Of a stretch of 32,963 bases of DNA, positions 1 through 7,766 are shown one piece after another (the stretch's first letter is position 1; each line of letters opens with the position of its first letter). This stretch comes from Gemmatimonadota bacterium (lineage in GTDB: Bacteria; Gemmatimonadota; Gemmatimonadetes; Longimicrobiales; RSA9), in contig JADGQX010000020.1 in the NCBI GenBank assembly GCA_017881445.1, positions 1 through 32,963 of the forward strand, in the 5' to 3' direction. The notes under the pieces are model-generated. The model was not told where the DNA came from. It did not search any database and was given only the letters and a program-made list of their open reading frames with translations. A program made the translations under genes and the position numbers.

Positions 1-828
1 GCCGCCGTCTACGGCCTCGGCCATTCCGAGGAGGTGGTGGGCCGGCTGCTGAGGGAGGTGCCCGCCGCCGAGCGGCCCCTGGTCTTCACCAAGTGCGGCA
101 TGGTCTGGGGCGACGATCCCCTGGCGATGCCGCTGCGCATGCTCACGCCCGCGTCGATCCGGCGCGAGTGCGAGGCCTCGCTCCGCCGGCTGGGCCTCGA
201 CACCATCGACCTCTTCCAGTTCCACTGGCCCGACGACAGCACGGACACGCCCGTCGAGGACTCCTGGGCGACGATGGCCGCCCTCATCGACGAGGGCAAA
301 GTCCGCTTCGGGGGCGTCTCCAACTTCGACGTCGCACTGCTGGAGCGCTGCGAGGCGGTGCGCCACGTGGACTCGCTGCAGCCGCCCTTCTCCGCCATCC
401 GGCGCGACGTCGCCGCGGCGGAGATCCCCTGGTGCCGCCAGCACGGCACCGGCGTCATCGTCTACAGCCCTATGCAGTCCGGCATCCTCACGGACCGTTT
501 CAGCCCCGAGCGCATCGCGCGCATGGCCGACGACGACTGGCGCAAGGATTCCCCCCGCTTCCAGTCGCCCGAGCTGGACCGGAGCCTCGCCTTGCGCGAC
601 GCCATGAAGCCCATCGCCGAGCGCCACGCCACGTCGGTCGCCTCCGTGGCCGTGGCCTGGGTCCTGGCCTGGCCCGGCGTCACCGGCGCCATCGTGGGCG
701 CGCGCTCGCCTGCCCAGGTCGACGGCTGGATCGGTGCGGCGAGGCTCGGTCTGTCCGCGCAGGACCTGGACGAGATCGCGGGCGCCATCCGCCGCAGCGG
801 CGCCGGCAGCGGCCCGGCCCAGCCATAG
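1..828 (+). CDS. Aldo/keto reductase, C-terminal part (5' end outside window)
   Basis: The frame is open from the first base to TAG at 826-828, so the start and the N-terminal part of the barrel lie upstream. The visible 275 residues read as the C-terminal two thirds of an NADPH-dependent aldo/keto reductase. They include an FTKCG strand, the segment RLGLDTIDLFQFHWPD (the conserved strand carrying the active-site His region), then GKVRFGGVSNF and a VYSPMQSGIL strand. The tail region VTGAIVGARSPAQV matches the family's conserved phosphate-binding end of the cofactor site. Substrate cannot be told from sequence; family members reduce aldehydes, ketones or sugars. The gene ends just before a palindromic repeat (846-973). 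The family assignment is secure and the function general. Confidence 0.9.
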   Translation, partial: AAVYGLGHSEEVVGRLLREVPAAERPLVFTKCGMVWGDDPLAMPLRMLTPASIRRECEASLRRLGLDTIDLFQFHWPDDSTDTPVEDSWATMAALIDEGKVRFGGVSNFDVALLERCEAVRHVDSLQPPFSAIRRDVAAAEIPWCRQHGTGVIVYSPMQSGILTDRFSPERIARMADDDWRKDSPRFQSPELDRSLALRDAMKPIAERHATSVASVAVAWVLAWPGVTGAIVGARSPAQVDGWIGAARLGLSAQDLDEIAGAIRRSGAGSGPAQP

Positions 829-845
829 AAACGGCAACAGCCATC

Positions 846-973
846 TCACCGCAGAGGCACAGAGGACACAGAGACGGCGGACCGCCCGGTGCCGGGCGTC
901 CGCCGGGATCTGCTGTGTAGTTATGTTAACAACAACAGATCCGTTCTCCGTGAACTCTGTGGCTCTGTGGTGA
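846..973. repeat. Palindromic intergenic repeat, copy 1
   Basis: The element opens with TCACCGCAGAGGCACAGAGG and closes with CTCTGTGGCTCTGTGGTGA, which are near reverse complements, so the whole unit could fold as a long imperfect hairpin. The right half carries a 23-nt stretch (925-947, centred on GTTAACAACAACAG) found exactly, on the other strand, in copy 2 at 2901-2923. It begins 17 nt after the aldo/keto reductase stop and ends 10 nt before the stop of the convergent glycosidase gene. No open frame in it looks real. Confidence 0.85.
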
Positions 974-983
974 AATGTCGTTC

Positions 984-2789
984 CTATCGCGCGCTGGCGG
1001 GGCTGAGCGCGGAACGTGTGAGGCCGTCTCCGGCGTGGTGGAACGGCGGGAGCGACACGGGCAGGTGGCCGCCGATCGGCTCCAGCCCCAGCAGCGCCCG
1101 GGCGGCGGCGCGCTGGCACACCTCGGCGCTGCCCCACGCCAGCATGTAGGCCGGCACCGTGGGCACGGCCGAGAGCAGGTAGGGCGAGCCGAAGCTGACG
1201 AAGACGACCGGTCGGCCACGGGCGGCGAGGTCGCGCACGAAGCCGGCGAGGCCGCCCCCCAGCGCGACGGACCCCTGGGACTCGCGCGGCACCACGTACG
1301 CCGAGGCGACGACCACGTCCGCCGAGTCGGCGCGGGCGGCCAGGGCCGTCCACTCGGCGGCGCCGGTGCGCTCGTCCACGCGAACGCCCGCCACGCGCTG
1401 GCCGCCTGCGGCCAGCTGGCGGTCGAACTCCCGCCCCGCGGTCAGTTCCGCAGGTCCCGCGTAGCTGAGCGAGAGCACGCGGGCGCCGGCGCGCAGCGGC
1501 AGCGTCCCCTGGTCGTCGCGGGGGAGGGTGATGGCGCGGCGCGCCACCTCGGCCGCCCTGGCGACGTGGGCCGCCGTGCCCACGTGAGCAGCCACGGAGT
1601 CCAGTGGCACCAGCGCGCCGTACTCCAGGCCGACGCGCGTCTTGGCCGCCAGGATGCGCCGCACCGAGGCATCGATGCGGGCCTGGGGAATGCGCCCCGA
1701 GCGCACCGCCTGCTCCAGGCCGTCGATGGCGCGGGTCACGTCCAGCGGCTTGAGCACGATGTCGGCACCGGCCTCAACGGTCCGGACCACGGCCTCGACG
1801 TCGCCGAAATGCCTGGTGATGCCGGCCATCTCCATGGCGTCGGTGATCACCAGCCCGCGGAATCCCATCTCCTCGCGCAGCAGCCGGGTCAGGAAGAAGG
1901 GCGAGAGCGTCGCCGGGGGCGCATCGGCGCCTTCCACACCGACCACAGCGATGTGGGCGGTCATGATGGCGTCCACGTCCTGGCCGATGGCGGCGCGGAA
2001 GGGCGGCAGCTCGACCGTGTCCAGGCGCGCGCGGTCGGCGGGTATGGTGGGCAGGTCGATGTGCGAGTCGGTGCGGGTGTCGCCGTGACCGGGGAAGTGC
2101 TTGGCCGTGGTCAGCAGTCCACCGGCTCGGGCACCGCGGATGAAGGCATTCCCCAACCGCGCCACCAGCGCCGGGTCCTCGCCGAAGGAGCGGGTGTTGA
2201 TGATGGGGTTGGCCGGGTTGGAGTTGACGTCCACGTCCGGCGCGAAGGTCATGTGCACGCCCACGGCGCGCGCCTCCTCGGCGGTGATGCGCCCCTGCTG
2301 CCAGGCGAGGGTGTCGGAGCCGATGGCGCCCAGCGCCATGACGGGGGGAAAGCGCGTGCCCCCGCCCTGGGCCTGCAGGTACGGCAGCGAGTAGACCCCT
2401 GCCAGCCGCTCGCCCGGTCCCGCCTCCATGTTGGATGTCACCAGCAGCGGCACGCGGGCGTGGCGCTGCAGCTCGTTGAGCTTGGCGGCGTAGCTGTGCG
2501 GCAGGCCGATGGAGAGGGAGATCCCGCCCACGCCGTCGCGCTCCACCCAGGCCAGCAGCCGCTGCATCTCGGGGCCATCCAGGGCGACGTACTCGCCACC
2601 GGTGCCGGGCATGATCATCTGCCCGAGCTTCTGCCGCAGCGTGAGCGACGCCAGCGTGGAGTCGATCCAGCGCGCGGCGGACCGGGGCGCGGCGGCGGGC
2701 GCGGGCGGCTGAGGCGCGCGGGACGCGCGGGGCGCCGATGCGCACGCGACCAGCAGCGCGGTGGCGAGCGAGAGCGATGGCCGTGGCAT
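984..2789 (-). CDS. Glycoside hydrolase family 3 lipoprotein, NagZ-type beta-N-acetylhexosaminidase-like
   Basis: A 601-residue protein. The N-terminus is a lipoprotein signal with lipobox LVAC, Cys16 being the likely lipidated residue, so it is probably membrane-anchored and periplasmic. The GH3 TIM barrel follows. KHFPGHGDTRTDSH (about 230-243) is the signature of NagZ-like GH3 enzymes, whose His/Asp pair acts as acid/base. ITDAMEM (315-321) places the nucleophile at Asp317, and SFGEDP is at 201-206. Residues after about 400 form a second alpha/beta domain that cytosolic single-domain NagZ proteins lack. Likely role: releasing N-acetylglucosamine from peptidoglycan fragments or chitin-like substrates outside the cytoplasm. 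The gene stands alone and is bracketed by inverted repeat copies 1 and 2. The exact substrate is uncertain. Confidence 0.88.
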   Translation of the reverse strand: MPRPSLSLATALLVACASAPRASRAPQPPAPAAAPRSAARWIDSTLASLTLRQKLGQMIMPGTGGEYVALDGPEMQRLLAWVERDGVGGISLSIGLPHSYAAKLNELQRHARVPLLVTSNMEAGPGERLAGVYSLPYLQAQGGGTRFPPVMALGAIGSDTLAWQQGRITAEEARAVGVHMTFAPDVDVNSNPANPIINTRSFGEDPALVARLGNAFIRGARAGGLLTTAKHFPGHGDTRTDSHIDLPTIPADRARLDTVELPPFRAAIGQDVDAIMTAHIAVVGVEGADAPPATLSPFFLTRLLREEMGFRGLVITDAMEMAGITRHFGDVEAVVRTVEAGADIVLKPLDVTRAIDGLEQAVRSGRIPQARIDASVRRILAAKTRVGLEYGALVPLDSVAAHVGTAAHVARAAEVARRAITLPRDDQGTLPLRAGARVLSLSYAGPAELTAGREFDRQLAAGGQRVAGVRVDERTGAAEWTALAARADSADVVVASAYVVPRESQGSVALGGGLAGFVRDLAARGRPVVFVSFGSPYLLSAVPTVPAYMLAWGSAEVCQRAAARALLGLEPIGGHLPVSLPPFHHAGDGLTRSALSPASAR

Positions 2790-3115
2790 CGGCGGTTTCC
2801 GGGTCGGGGAGGAGACGAGTCGGTCCCGACAAGTTAAGCGTAGTTCCGGGCCCGGTCGAACAACAACAGCATTTTCACCGCAGAGGCGCAGAGGTCACAG
2901 AGAACGGATCTGTTGTTGTTAACAAACAGCAACGGCCCGGCCGTCGCCTGGTTGCCGGCGGTTCGCCCGGCTCTGTGTACTCTGTGACTCTGCGGTGAAT
3001 GTCGTTGTCGTCTGCGGCATCGAGCGCGATCGGCTTTGACCGCAAGGAGCGGGTGGGCGGGGCCGGCGGGGATGGCTATCCTTCAGGCAGCGGGAAAGCC
3101 AACCTGGAGGAAACG
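2790..3115. other. Gene-free stretch between the GH3 gene and ada
   Basis: This 326-nt region separates two divergent genes and must hold both promoters. Most of it is repeat copy 2 (2874-2999). A short CCGGGCCCGG palindrome lies near 2845. The frame of ada stays open upstream through this repeat, but there is no ribosome site there, so that extension is not counted. No clear promoter boxes can be named. Confidence 0.6.
2874..2999. repeat. Palindromic intergenic repeat, copy 2 (inverted relative to copy 1)
   Basis: It starts TTCACCGCAGAGGCGCAGAG and ends ACTCTGTGACTCTGCGGTGAA. Read on the minus strand it aligns with copy 1 over its whole length, including the exact 23-nt block at 2901-2923 and a GC-rich central stretch. 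Copies 1 and 2 are therefore full-length inverted repeats around the GH3 gene, which lies 10 nt from one and 84 nt from the other. Confidence 0.85.
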
Positions 3116-4192
3116 ATGACAAGCGCGGGGCCGGCGGTACAAGAAGTTGACATTCCTGAAGATGCGGCGTGGCGGGCGGTGCAGGAGCGCGACCGGAGCC
3201 AGGACGGGCGTTTCGTCTACGCGGTGCGCACGACCGGGGTCTATTGCCGGCCGTCGTGTCCGTCCCGGCGGCCACGGCGGGAGAACGTGTCCTTCCATGC
3301 GACGCCGGACGAAGCCGAGCTCGCGGGCTACCGCGCCTGCCGGCGCTGCCGGCCGCGCTCGCTGGCGGGGACGGCGACGGAGCGGGCGGTCCGCCGGGCG
3401 CTGGACTTCATCGATGCGCACCTGGACGAGCGCATCACGCTGGAGCGGCTGGGAAGTGAGGTAGGCGTGAGCGCGTTCCACTTGCAGCGGACCTTCCGCG
3501 ACCGTGTGGGGCTCACCCCCAGGGCGTACCAGGACGCGCGCCGGCTGGAGCGGCTCAAGGGGCGGCTGCAGCAGGGCGACACCGTGGGGCGGGCCACCTT
3601 CGAGGCGGGCTTCGGCTCCGCCCGGGGCGCGTACGCCGGCGCCGCCGCCGGGCTGGGCATGACCCCGGGCGCGTACCGCCGGGGCGGGCGCGGGTTGGAG
3701 GTGCGCTACACCATGCTGGCGGCGCCGCTGGGCAGGATGCTGGTGGGGGCCACCAGCCGGGGCGTGTGCGCCGTCGCCCTGGGCGACGACGATGACGCGC
3801 TGGAAGCAGAGCTGCGCCAGGAGTTCCCGGCCGCCGCGCTGGTCCGGGACGATGCGGCGCTCCGGGAGTGGGTGGCGCCCATCGTCGCCTACCTGGAAAA
3901 CGGACACCCCGGACTGGCCCTGCCGGTCGAGCTGCACGGCACGGCCTTCCAGCTGCGGGTGTGGAACGCGTTGCGCGAGATCCCGCAGGGCGAGACCCGC
4001 TCGTACGGCGAAGTCGCCGCCGCCATCGGTCGGCCGGGCGCGGCGCGGGCGGTGGCGCGGGCGTGCGCGAGCAACCGCACGGCGCTGGTCGTGCCCTGCC
4101 ATCGCGTGCTGCCGGCGGGAGGAGGAGTGGGAGGATACCGCTGGGGAGAGGAAAGGAAGAGGGAGCTGCTGAGGATCGAGGGGGAAGGGTAG
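3116..4192 (+). CDS. ada: Bifunctional transcriptional regulator / O6-methylguanine-DNA methyltransferase Ada
   Basis: A 358-residue adaptive-response protein. The start at 3116 follows GGAGG (3106-3110) at good spacing. Domain order matches E. coli Ada. The N-terminal zinc domain has Cys44, Cys48, Cys75 and Cys78 (VYCRPSCPSR and CRRC), and Cys44 corresponds to the Cys that accepts methyl groups from phosphotriesters. An AraC-type helix-turn-helix region spans about 85-190 (LERLGSEVGVSAFHLQRTF). The C-terminal alkyltransferase carries VPCHRVLPAGG, with acceptor Cys328. Known role of the family: direct repair of O6-alkylguanine and phosphotriesters, then activation of its own promoter once methylated. 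All key Cys residues are present, so both activities should be intact. No alkB or alkA is adjacent. Confidence 0.95.
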   Translation: MTSAGPAVQEVDIPEDAAWRAVQERDRSQDGRFVYAVRTTGVYCRPSCPSRRPRRENVSFHATPDEAELAGYRACRRCRPRSLAGTATERAVRRALDFIDAHLDERITLERLGSEVGVSAFHLQRTFRDRVGLTPRAYQDARRLERLKGRLQQGDTVGRATFEAGFGSARGAYAGAAAGLGMTPGAYRRGGRGLEVRYTMLAAPLGRMLVGATSRGVCAVALGDDDDALEAELRQEFPAAALVRDDAALREWVAPIVAYLENGHPGLALPVELHGTAFQLRVWNALREIPQGETRSYGEVAAAIGRPGAARAVARACASNRTALVVPCHRVLPAGGGVGGYRWGEERKRELLRIEGEG

Positions 4193-4265
4193 AGCCTGCA
4201 GGATCTGGAGGCGGCAAAGCCCTGGCTGGAGAAAGCTTACGAGCGGGTCGGCGGCTAGCGGTCGC

Positions 4266-4294
4266 TTGACCTGTATACGCCAATGGCGTAGTTT
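4266..4294 (+). promoter_or_regulatory. Promoter with embedded palindromic operator of the toxin-antitoxin locus
   Basis: TTGACC (4266-4271) and TAGTTT (4289-4294) are 17 nt apart, giving a plausible sigma70-type promoter with a weak -10. Between them lies a perfect inverted repeat, TACGCC-AAT-GGCGTA (4276-4290), which overlaps the first two bases of the -10. This is where an autorepressing antitoxin would be expected to bind, and the HTH antitoxin is encoded about 160 nt downstream. The promoter call is inference; the palindrome is directly visible. Confidence 0.6.
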
Positions 4295-4317
4295 GCATCC
4301 TCAGCCCGCGAGGTCGG

Positions 4318-4455
4318 GTGCTGATCGTCGAAACCACGGTGTTCACCCGGCAAGTGACCAGGCTGCTCGACGCCTATGAGAAGGCGGAGCGCGAAGATCT
4401 GACGCCGCAGCAGGTCAAGGCGCTGAAGCGCGTGGTCCAGGAGGCATTCGGATGA
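4318..4455 (+). pseudogene. HigB/RelE-type toxin remnant with in-frame internal deletion
   Basis: A GTG-started frame of 45 codons. The first 17 residues (VLIVETTVFTRQVTRLL) match the N-terminus typical of HigB/RelE-like toxins. The rest, DAYEKAEREDLTPQQVKALK and onward to the end, matches their C-terminus, normally written YAYxKxExxDLTPxQ. The family is usually about 105-120 residues, so roughly 65 codons of the core, including the basic catalytic strands, are missing while the frame is preserved. The stop overlaps the antitoxin start (ATGA, 4452-4455), as in intact toxin-first operons. The fragment cannot be an active mRNA endonuclease. It may still be translated and keep the antitoxin coupled. 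Confidence 0.75.
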
Positions 4456-4748
4456 ACGACGAACTCTTCAACGAGCTGGTGGCGAGCGTACGCGAGGGCG
4501 GGAGCATCCTGCGCGGTGACCGCGACCCCAGTCGCTCCTTCGCGGTTGAGGAGCCCGACGTCGCCGCCATCCGCGAGGCTTACGCGCTGTCGCAGGAGCG
4601 TTTCGCGGCGCTGCTCGGCATCAGCGTGAGGACGCTGCAGAACTGGGAGCAGGGGCGTCGGCGGCCGCACGGCCCGGCGCGGGTGTTGTTGCGTGTTGCG
4701 GCCACACACCCGGAAGCCGTGCTCGACTCGCTCAGGAAGGCGAGTTGA
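4452..4748 (+). CDS. HigA/NadS-type antitoxin, XRE-family HTH protein
   Basis: A 98-residue protein. Residues 40-75 form a helix-turn-helix of the XRE type: LSQERFAALLGISVRTLQNW followed by EQGRRRPHGPARVLLRVA, the hallmark of HigA/NadS-like antitoxins paired with HigB-type toxins. The N-terminal 35 residues (NELVASVREGGSILRGD) are the usual family lead. Its ATG overlaps the stop of the truncated toxin by 4 nt. It probably binds the palindrome at 4276-4290 and represses its own operon. The toxin is broken and the antitoxin reads intact, so this may be a relic, a solitary regulator, or an anti-addiction factor against related toxins elsewhere. Confidence 0.88.
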   Translation: MNDELFNELVASVREGGSILRGDRDPSRSFAVEEPDVAAIREAYALSQERFAALLGISVRTLQNWEQGRRRPHGPARVLLRVAATHPEAVLDSLRKAS

Positions 4749-4969
4749 GCCGCCGCTCACGCTCACGGCCGTTCGGATAGTATTCCGTTTGACTTCCCCC
4801 TTCTCCCTTCGCACCTTGAACTGCACACTTGCGCGGCGGCTCCCGCGGTTGCCGCCGCGCCGCGAGGAAGCGGAACCCCTTGTCCCGCCTCATCCTGAAT
4901 CCTGAAGACGCCCGAGTGGTATCCGGACCCCGGATGCCGCCGGCGCGTCGTGTCGCCTGGAGGCGCTGA

Positions 4970-5470
4970 ATGCCCGCGATCACACTCATGGTGAACGGCC
5001 GCCGTCGCACGGTGGACGCTCTGCCGGACACTCCGCTGCTCTGGGTGCTGCGGGACGAGTTGAAGCTGAAGGGGACCAAGTACTCCTGCGGCATGTCCGA
5101 GTGCGGCGCCTGCACGGTGCACCTGGACGGCGCGCCGGTGCGCTCGTGCGTGACGCCGGTGAGCATGGCGGCGAACCGGAGCGTCACGACCATCGAGGCG
5201 CTGGCGACGACGAAGGACGCGCGGCTGCTGGCGCTGCAGGCCGCGTGGATCGCCGACGAGGTGCCCCAGTGCGGCTATTGCCAGCCGGGCATGCTGCTGC
5301 AGGCGGCGGGGTTGCTGGCGAAGAACGCGCATCCCAGCGACGCGGAGATCGAGCGCTGGATGGCGGGCAACCTCTGCCGCTGCGGCACGTATTCGCGCAT
5401 CAAGCGCGCGATCCGGCGCGCGGCCGGGACCGAGGCGGCGACGCAGACGACGGAGGCGGGCCATGACTGA
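4970..5470 (+). CDS. (2Fe-2S) subunit of a molybdenum hydroxylase, isoquinoline 1-oxidoreductase alpha-like
   Basis: A 166-residue iron-sulfur subunit. TGGAGG lies 6 nt before the ATG. The N-terminal plant-ferredoxin-type cluster is held by Cys40, Cys45, Cys48 and Cys60 (CGMSECGAC, then a later Cys). The helical second cluster is held by Cys101, Cys104, Cys136 and Cys138 (CGYCQPG and CRCGTY). Both sets are complete. This is the xanthine oxidase family small subunit, which passes electrons from the molybdenum site to an external acceptor. Its stop overlaps the large-subunit gene by 8 nt, so the two are co-translated. There is no FAD subunit, typical of the isoquinoline oxidoreductase type, where electrons leave to a cytochrome rather than NAD. 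Confidence 0.93.
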   Translation: MPAITLMVNGRRRTVDALPDTPLLWVLRDELKLKGTKYSCGMSECGACTVHLDGAPVRSCVTPVSMAANRSVTTIEALATTKDARLLALQAAWIADEVPQCGYCQPGMLLQAAGLLAKNAHPSDAEIERWMAGNLCRCGTYSRIKRAIRRAAGTEAATQTTEAGHD

Positions 5471-7568
5471 GCGGACCTTCAGTCGCAGGGACTTCCTGCT
5501 CACGGGCGCGGGCGCGGGCGTGGCGCTGGTGGTGGCGGTGAACCTGCCGCTGACCGACCTGGCGGCGGAGGAGGCCCGGGGCGACGCCGTCGTCGGCTTC
5601 CATCCGGCCGCCTGGATCAGCATCGACACCGATGGCATCGTCTCGGTGGTGGTGGACGAGCACGAGCTGGGGCAGGGCGTGCTGACGGCGCTGCCCATGA
5701 TCGTGGCCGAGGAGCTGGAGGCGGACTGGTCGAAGATGCGGCCGCTGCCGCCGCCGGAGGATCCGAGCACCTGGGTGCGCACGATCTCCACGGGCGGCAG
5801 CACCAGCATCCGCACGGCCTGGCAGCCGCTGCGCAACGCGGCCGCGGCCGCGCGCGAGATGCTGCGGACGGCGGCGGCGCAGACGTGGGGCGTGGACCGG
5901 GCGGAATGCGTCGCCCGTAACAGCGAGATCGTGCACCAGAAGAGCGGGCGCCGGCTCGGCTATGGCGCGCTGGTGGAGGCGGCGTCCAGGCTGCCGGTGC
6001 CGGCGGCGCCGCCGCTCAAGGCCAACAAGGACTTCACCATCCTGGGCAAGCCCAAGCCGCGGGTGGAGATCCGGGAAAAGGTCGGGGGCACCGCGCTCTA
6101 CGGCTACGACCTGGACCTGCCGGGCATGCTCACGGCCGTGGTCGCCCGGCCGCCCGCGTTCGGAGCCGTGCTGAAGAGCGTGGACGACGTCGCCGCCCGC
6201 CGGGTGGCGGGCGTGGTGGACGTGATCCGGATCCCGCAGGGCGTGGCGGTGGTGGCGAAGAACACGTGGAGCGCGCTCGAGGGGCGCAAGGCGCTGCGCC
6301 TCGACTGGGATGCCTCGCCCGCGAAGGGGCTCGGCAGCGAGGCGCTCTTCGCCGAGTTCCAGGAGCTGGCGAAGCAGCCGGGGCAGGTCACGCGTAATAT
6401 CGGCGACGCGCCCGCGGCCCTGGGCGCCGCCGCGAAGGTGGTGGAGTCGGAGTTCTTCTCGCCCTTCATGGATCACATCCCCATGGAGCCGATGAACGCG
6501 GCCGCGCTGGTGAAGGACGGCAAGGTCGAGGTCTGGGTACCGACGCAGATCGCCACCGGTTCGCAGCAGGCGGCCGCTGCCGTCGCCGGCGTGAAGCCCG
6601 GCGATGTCAAGCTGCACTCGCTGCTGGCCGGCGGCGCCTTCGGCCGGCGCCTCAGCCCCGACGACACCATCCTGGCCGTGGAAGTGGCCAAGCGGATGCC
6701 GGGCACGACCGTGCACGTGGTGTGGACGCGGGAGGACTCGATCCGCAACGGCACCTACCGGCCGCTGACCTATCACCGTCTGCGGGGCGGGCTGGACGCC
6801 GCGGGCAAGCCGGTCGCCTGGATGCACCACGTACTGGGGGCGGGAGCCGGCGGGCTGGTGGGCCGGGGCGACGAGGTACCCTACGCCATCCCCAACCTGC
6901 GGGCCGAGATCCACACGAAGAAGACGGCGATCCCCGTGGGCGCCTGGCGCTCCGTGCACTTCACCCACATGGGCTGGGTCATCGAGACCTTCATGGACGA
7001 GCTGGCCGTGGCCGCCGGCAAGGACCCGTACCAGTTCCGGCGCGATGCGCTCGGGAACAGCCCCAAGCTGCTGGCGTGCCTGGACCTGGCCGCGGAGAAG
7101 GCCGGCTGGGGCAAGCCGCTGCCGAAGGGGGTCTTCCGCGGCATCGCCTGCGCCTCGTCCTTCGCCTCCCACGCGGCCGAGGTCGCCGAGGTGTCGGTCT
7201 CGCCCGAGGGCCGGGTGAGGGTGCACCGGGTCGTGGCCGCGGTGCACGTGGGCACGGTGATCAACCCGGACATGCTGCAGGCGCAGGTCGAGGGCGCCGT
7301 GACGCTGGCGCTCTCCTACACGCTCAAGCACCAGATCACGGTGGAGGACGGCGCGGTGCGCGAGGGCAACTTCGACGACTATCCCATCATGCGCATGGAC
7401 GACATGCCGCCGGTCGAGGTGTACGTGGTGCCCAGCGAGGATGCGCCCACGGGCATCGGCGAGCCACCCGTCCCGCCGCTGCCGCCCGCCGTGTGCAACG
7501 CCATCTTCGCCGCCACGGGCAAGCGCATCCGCCGACTGCCGATCGATCCGAAGCTGCTGCGGGTGTAA
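5463..7568 (+). CDS. Molybdopterin-binding subunit, isoquinoline 1-oxidoreductase beta-like, Tat-exported
   Basis: A 701-residue catalytic subunit of the xanthine dehydrogenase superfamily. GGAGG sits 6 nt before the ATG. The N-terminus has a twin-arginine motif, SRRDFLL (7-13), and a hydrophobic stretch, so the folded complex is probably exported by Tat. Internal family segments include [24 protein letters not shown] and the C-terminal GIGEPPVPP, where Glu667 is the conserved active-site Glu. Known family role: hydroxylation of N-heterocycles or oxidation of aldehydes at a Mo centre, with oxygen drawn from water. The true substrate cannot be read from sequence. No XdhC/CoxF-like maturation protein is next door. 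A strong hairpin follows at 7606-7637. Confidence 0.92.
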   Translation: MTERTFSRRDFLLTGAGAGVALVVAVNLPLTDLAAEEARGDAVVGFHPAAWISIDTDGIVSVVVDEHELGQGVLTALPMIVAEELEADWSKMRPLPPPEDPSTWVRTISTGGSTSIRTAWQPLRNAAAAAREMLRTAAAQTWGVDRAECVARNSEIVHQKSGRRLGYGALVEAASRLPVPAAPPLKANKDFTILGKPKPRVEIREKVGGTALYGYDLDLPGMLTAVVARPPAFGAVLKSVDDVAARRVAGVVDVIRIPQGVAVVAKNTWSALEGRKALRLDWDASPAKGLGSEALFAEFQELAKQPGQVTRNIGDAPAALGAAAKVVESEFFSPFMDHIPMEPMNAAALVKDGKVEVWVPTQIATGSQQAAAAVAGVKPGDVKLHSLLAGGAFGRRLSPDDTILAVEVAKRMPGTTVHVVWTREDSIRNGTYRPLTYHRLRGGLDAAGKPVAWMHHVLGAGAGGLVGRGDEVPYAIPNLRAEIHTKKTAIPVGAWRSVHFTHMGWVIETFMDELAVAAGKDPYQFRRDALGNSPKLLACLDLAAEKAGWGKPLPKGVFRGIACASSFASHAAEVAEVSVSPEGRVRVHRVVAAVHVGTVINPDMLQAQVEGAVTLALSYTLKHQITVEDGAVREGNFDDYPIMRMDDMPPVEVYVVPSEDAPTGIGEPPVPPLPPAVCNAIFAATGKRIRRLPIDPKLLRV

Positions 7569-7575
7569 ACGGCGA

Positions 7576-7607
7576 ACAGCGGGACAGCGGGACAGCGGGA
7601 CAGCGGG
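7576..7607. repeat. Tandem octamer array, four exact ACAGCGGG units
   Basis: Four contiguous copies of ACAGCGGG begin 7 nt after the stop of the large molybdenum-enzyme subunit and run directly into a terminator-like hairpin. A near-identical array occurs at 11305-11336, again between a stop codon and a hairpin. Confidence 0.9.
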
Positions 7608-7637
7608 AGCCCGGGCGGCGGCGGCCGCCCGGGCTCC
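7606..7637 (+). terminator. Hairpin terminator of the molybdenum hydroxylase operon
   Basis: A perfect 14-bp stem (arms 7606-7619 and 7624-7637, core GAGCCCGGGC) with a 4-nt loop, followed by GGTCGTTTCG, a short T-rich stretch. It is about 38 nt after the operon's last stop. Confidence 0.7.
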
Positions 7638-7766
7638 GGTCGTTTCGTCGCGTCGTCCCCTCGTCGCGTCGTCGAGTCTGTCGTCCCGCCCCGCCCCGGC
7701 ACGGTTGCCGCTACGCGCGCCCAGCCGCAGCTTCCGCCACGACCTCCGTCTCGCGAACCTGGACTC

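Noticed and set aside
975-2837. A 620-codon plus-strand frame opposite the GH3 gene
   Set aside because: The minus-strand frame carries the lipobox and complete GH3 catalytic motifs; this one has none and is low-complexity.
846-2999. An insertion sequence around the GH3 gene
   Set aside because: There are inverted repeats but no transposase, and the repeats are themselves palindromic and recur at 14561-14732, so a dispersed repeat family explains them better.
4193-4258. A short open stretch in frame after the ada stop (ending KPWLEKAYERVGG)
   Set aside because: It looks faintly protein-like but has no start or ribosome site and only about 21 codons. It may be gene debris; there is not enough to call.
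7576-7607. CRISPR-like array
   Set aside because: The repeats are 8 nt and contiguous, with no spacers and no cas genes in the window.
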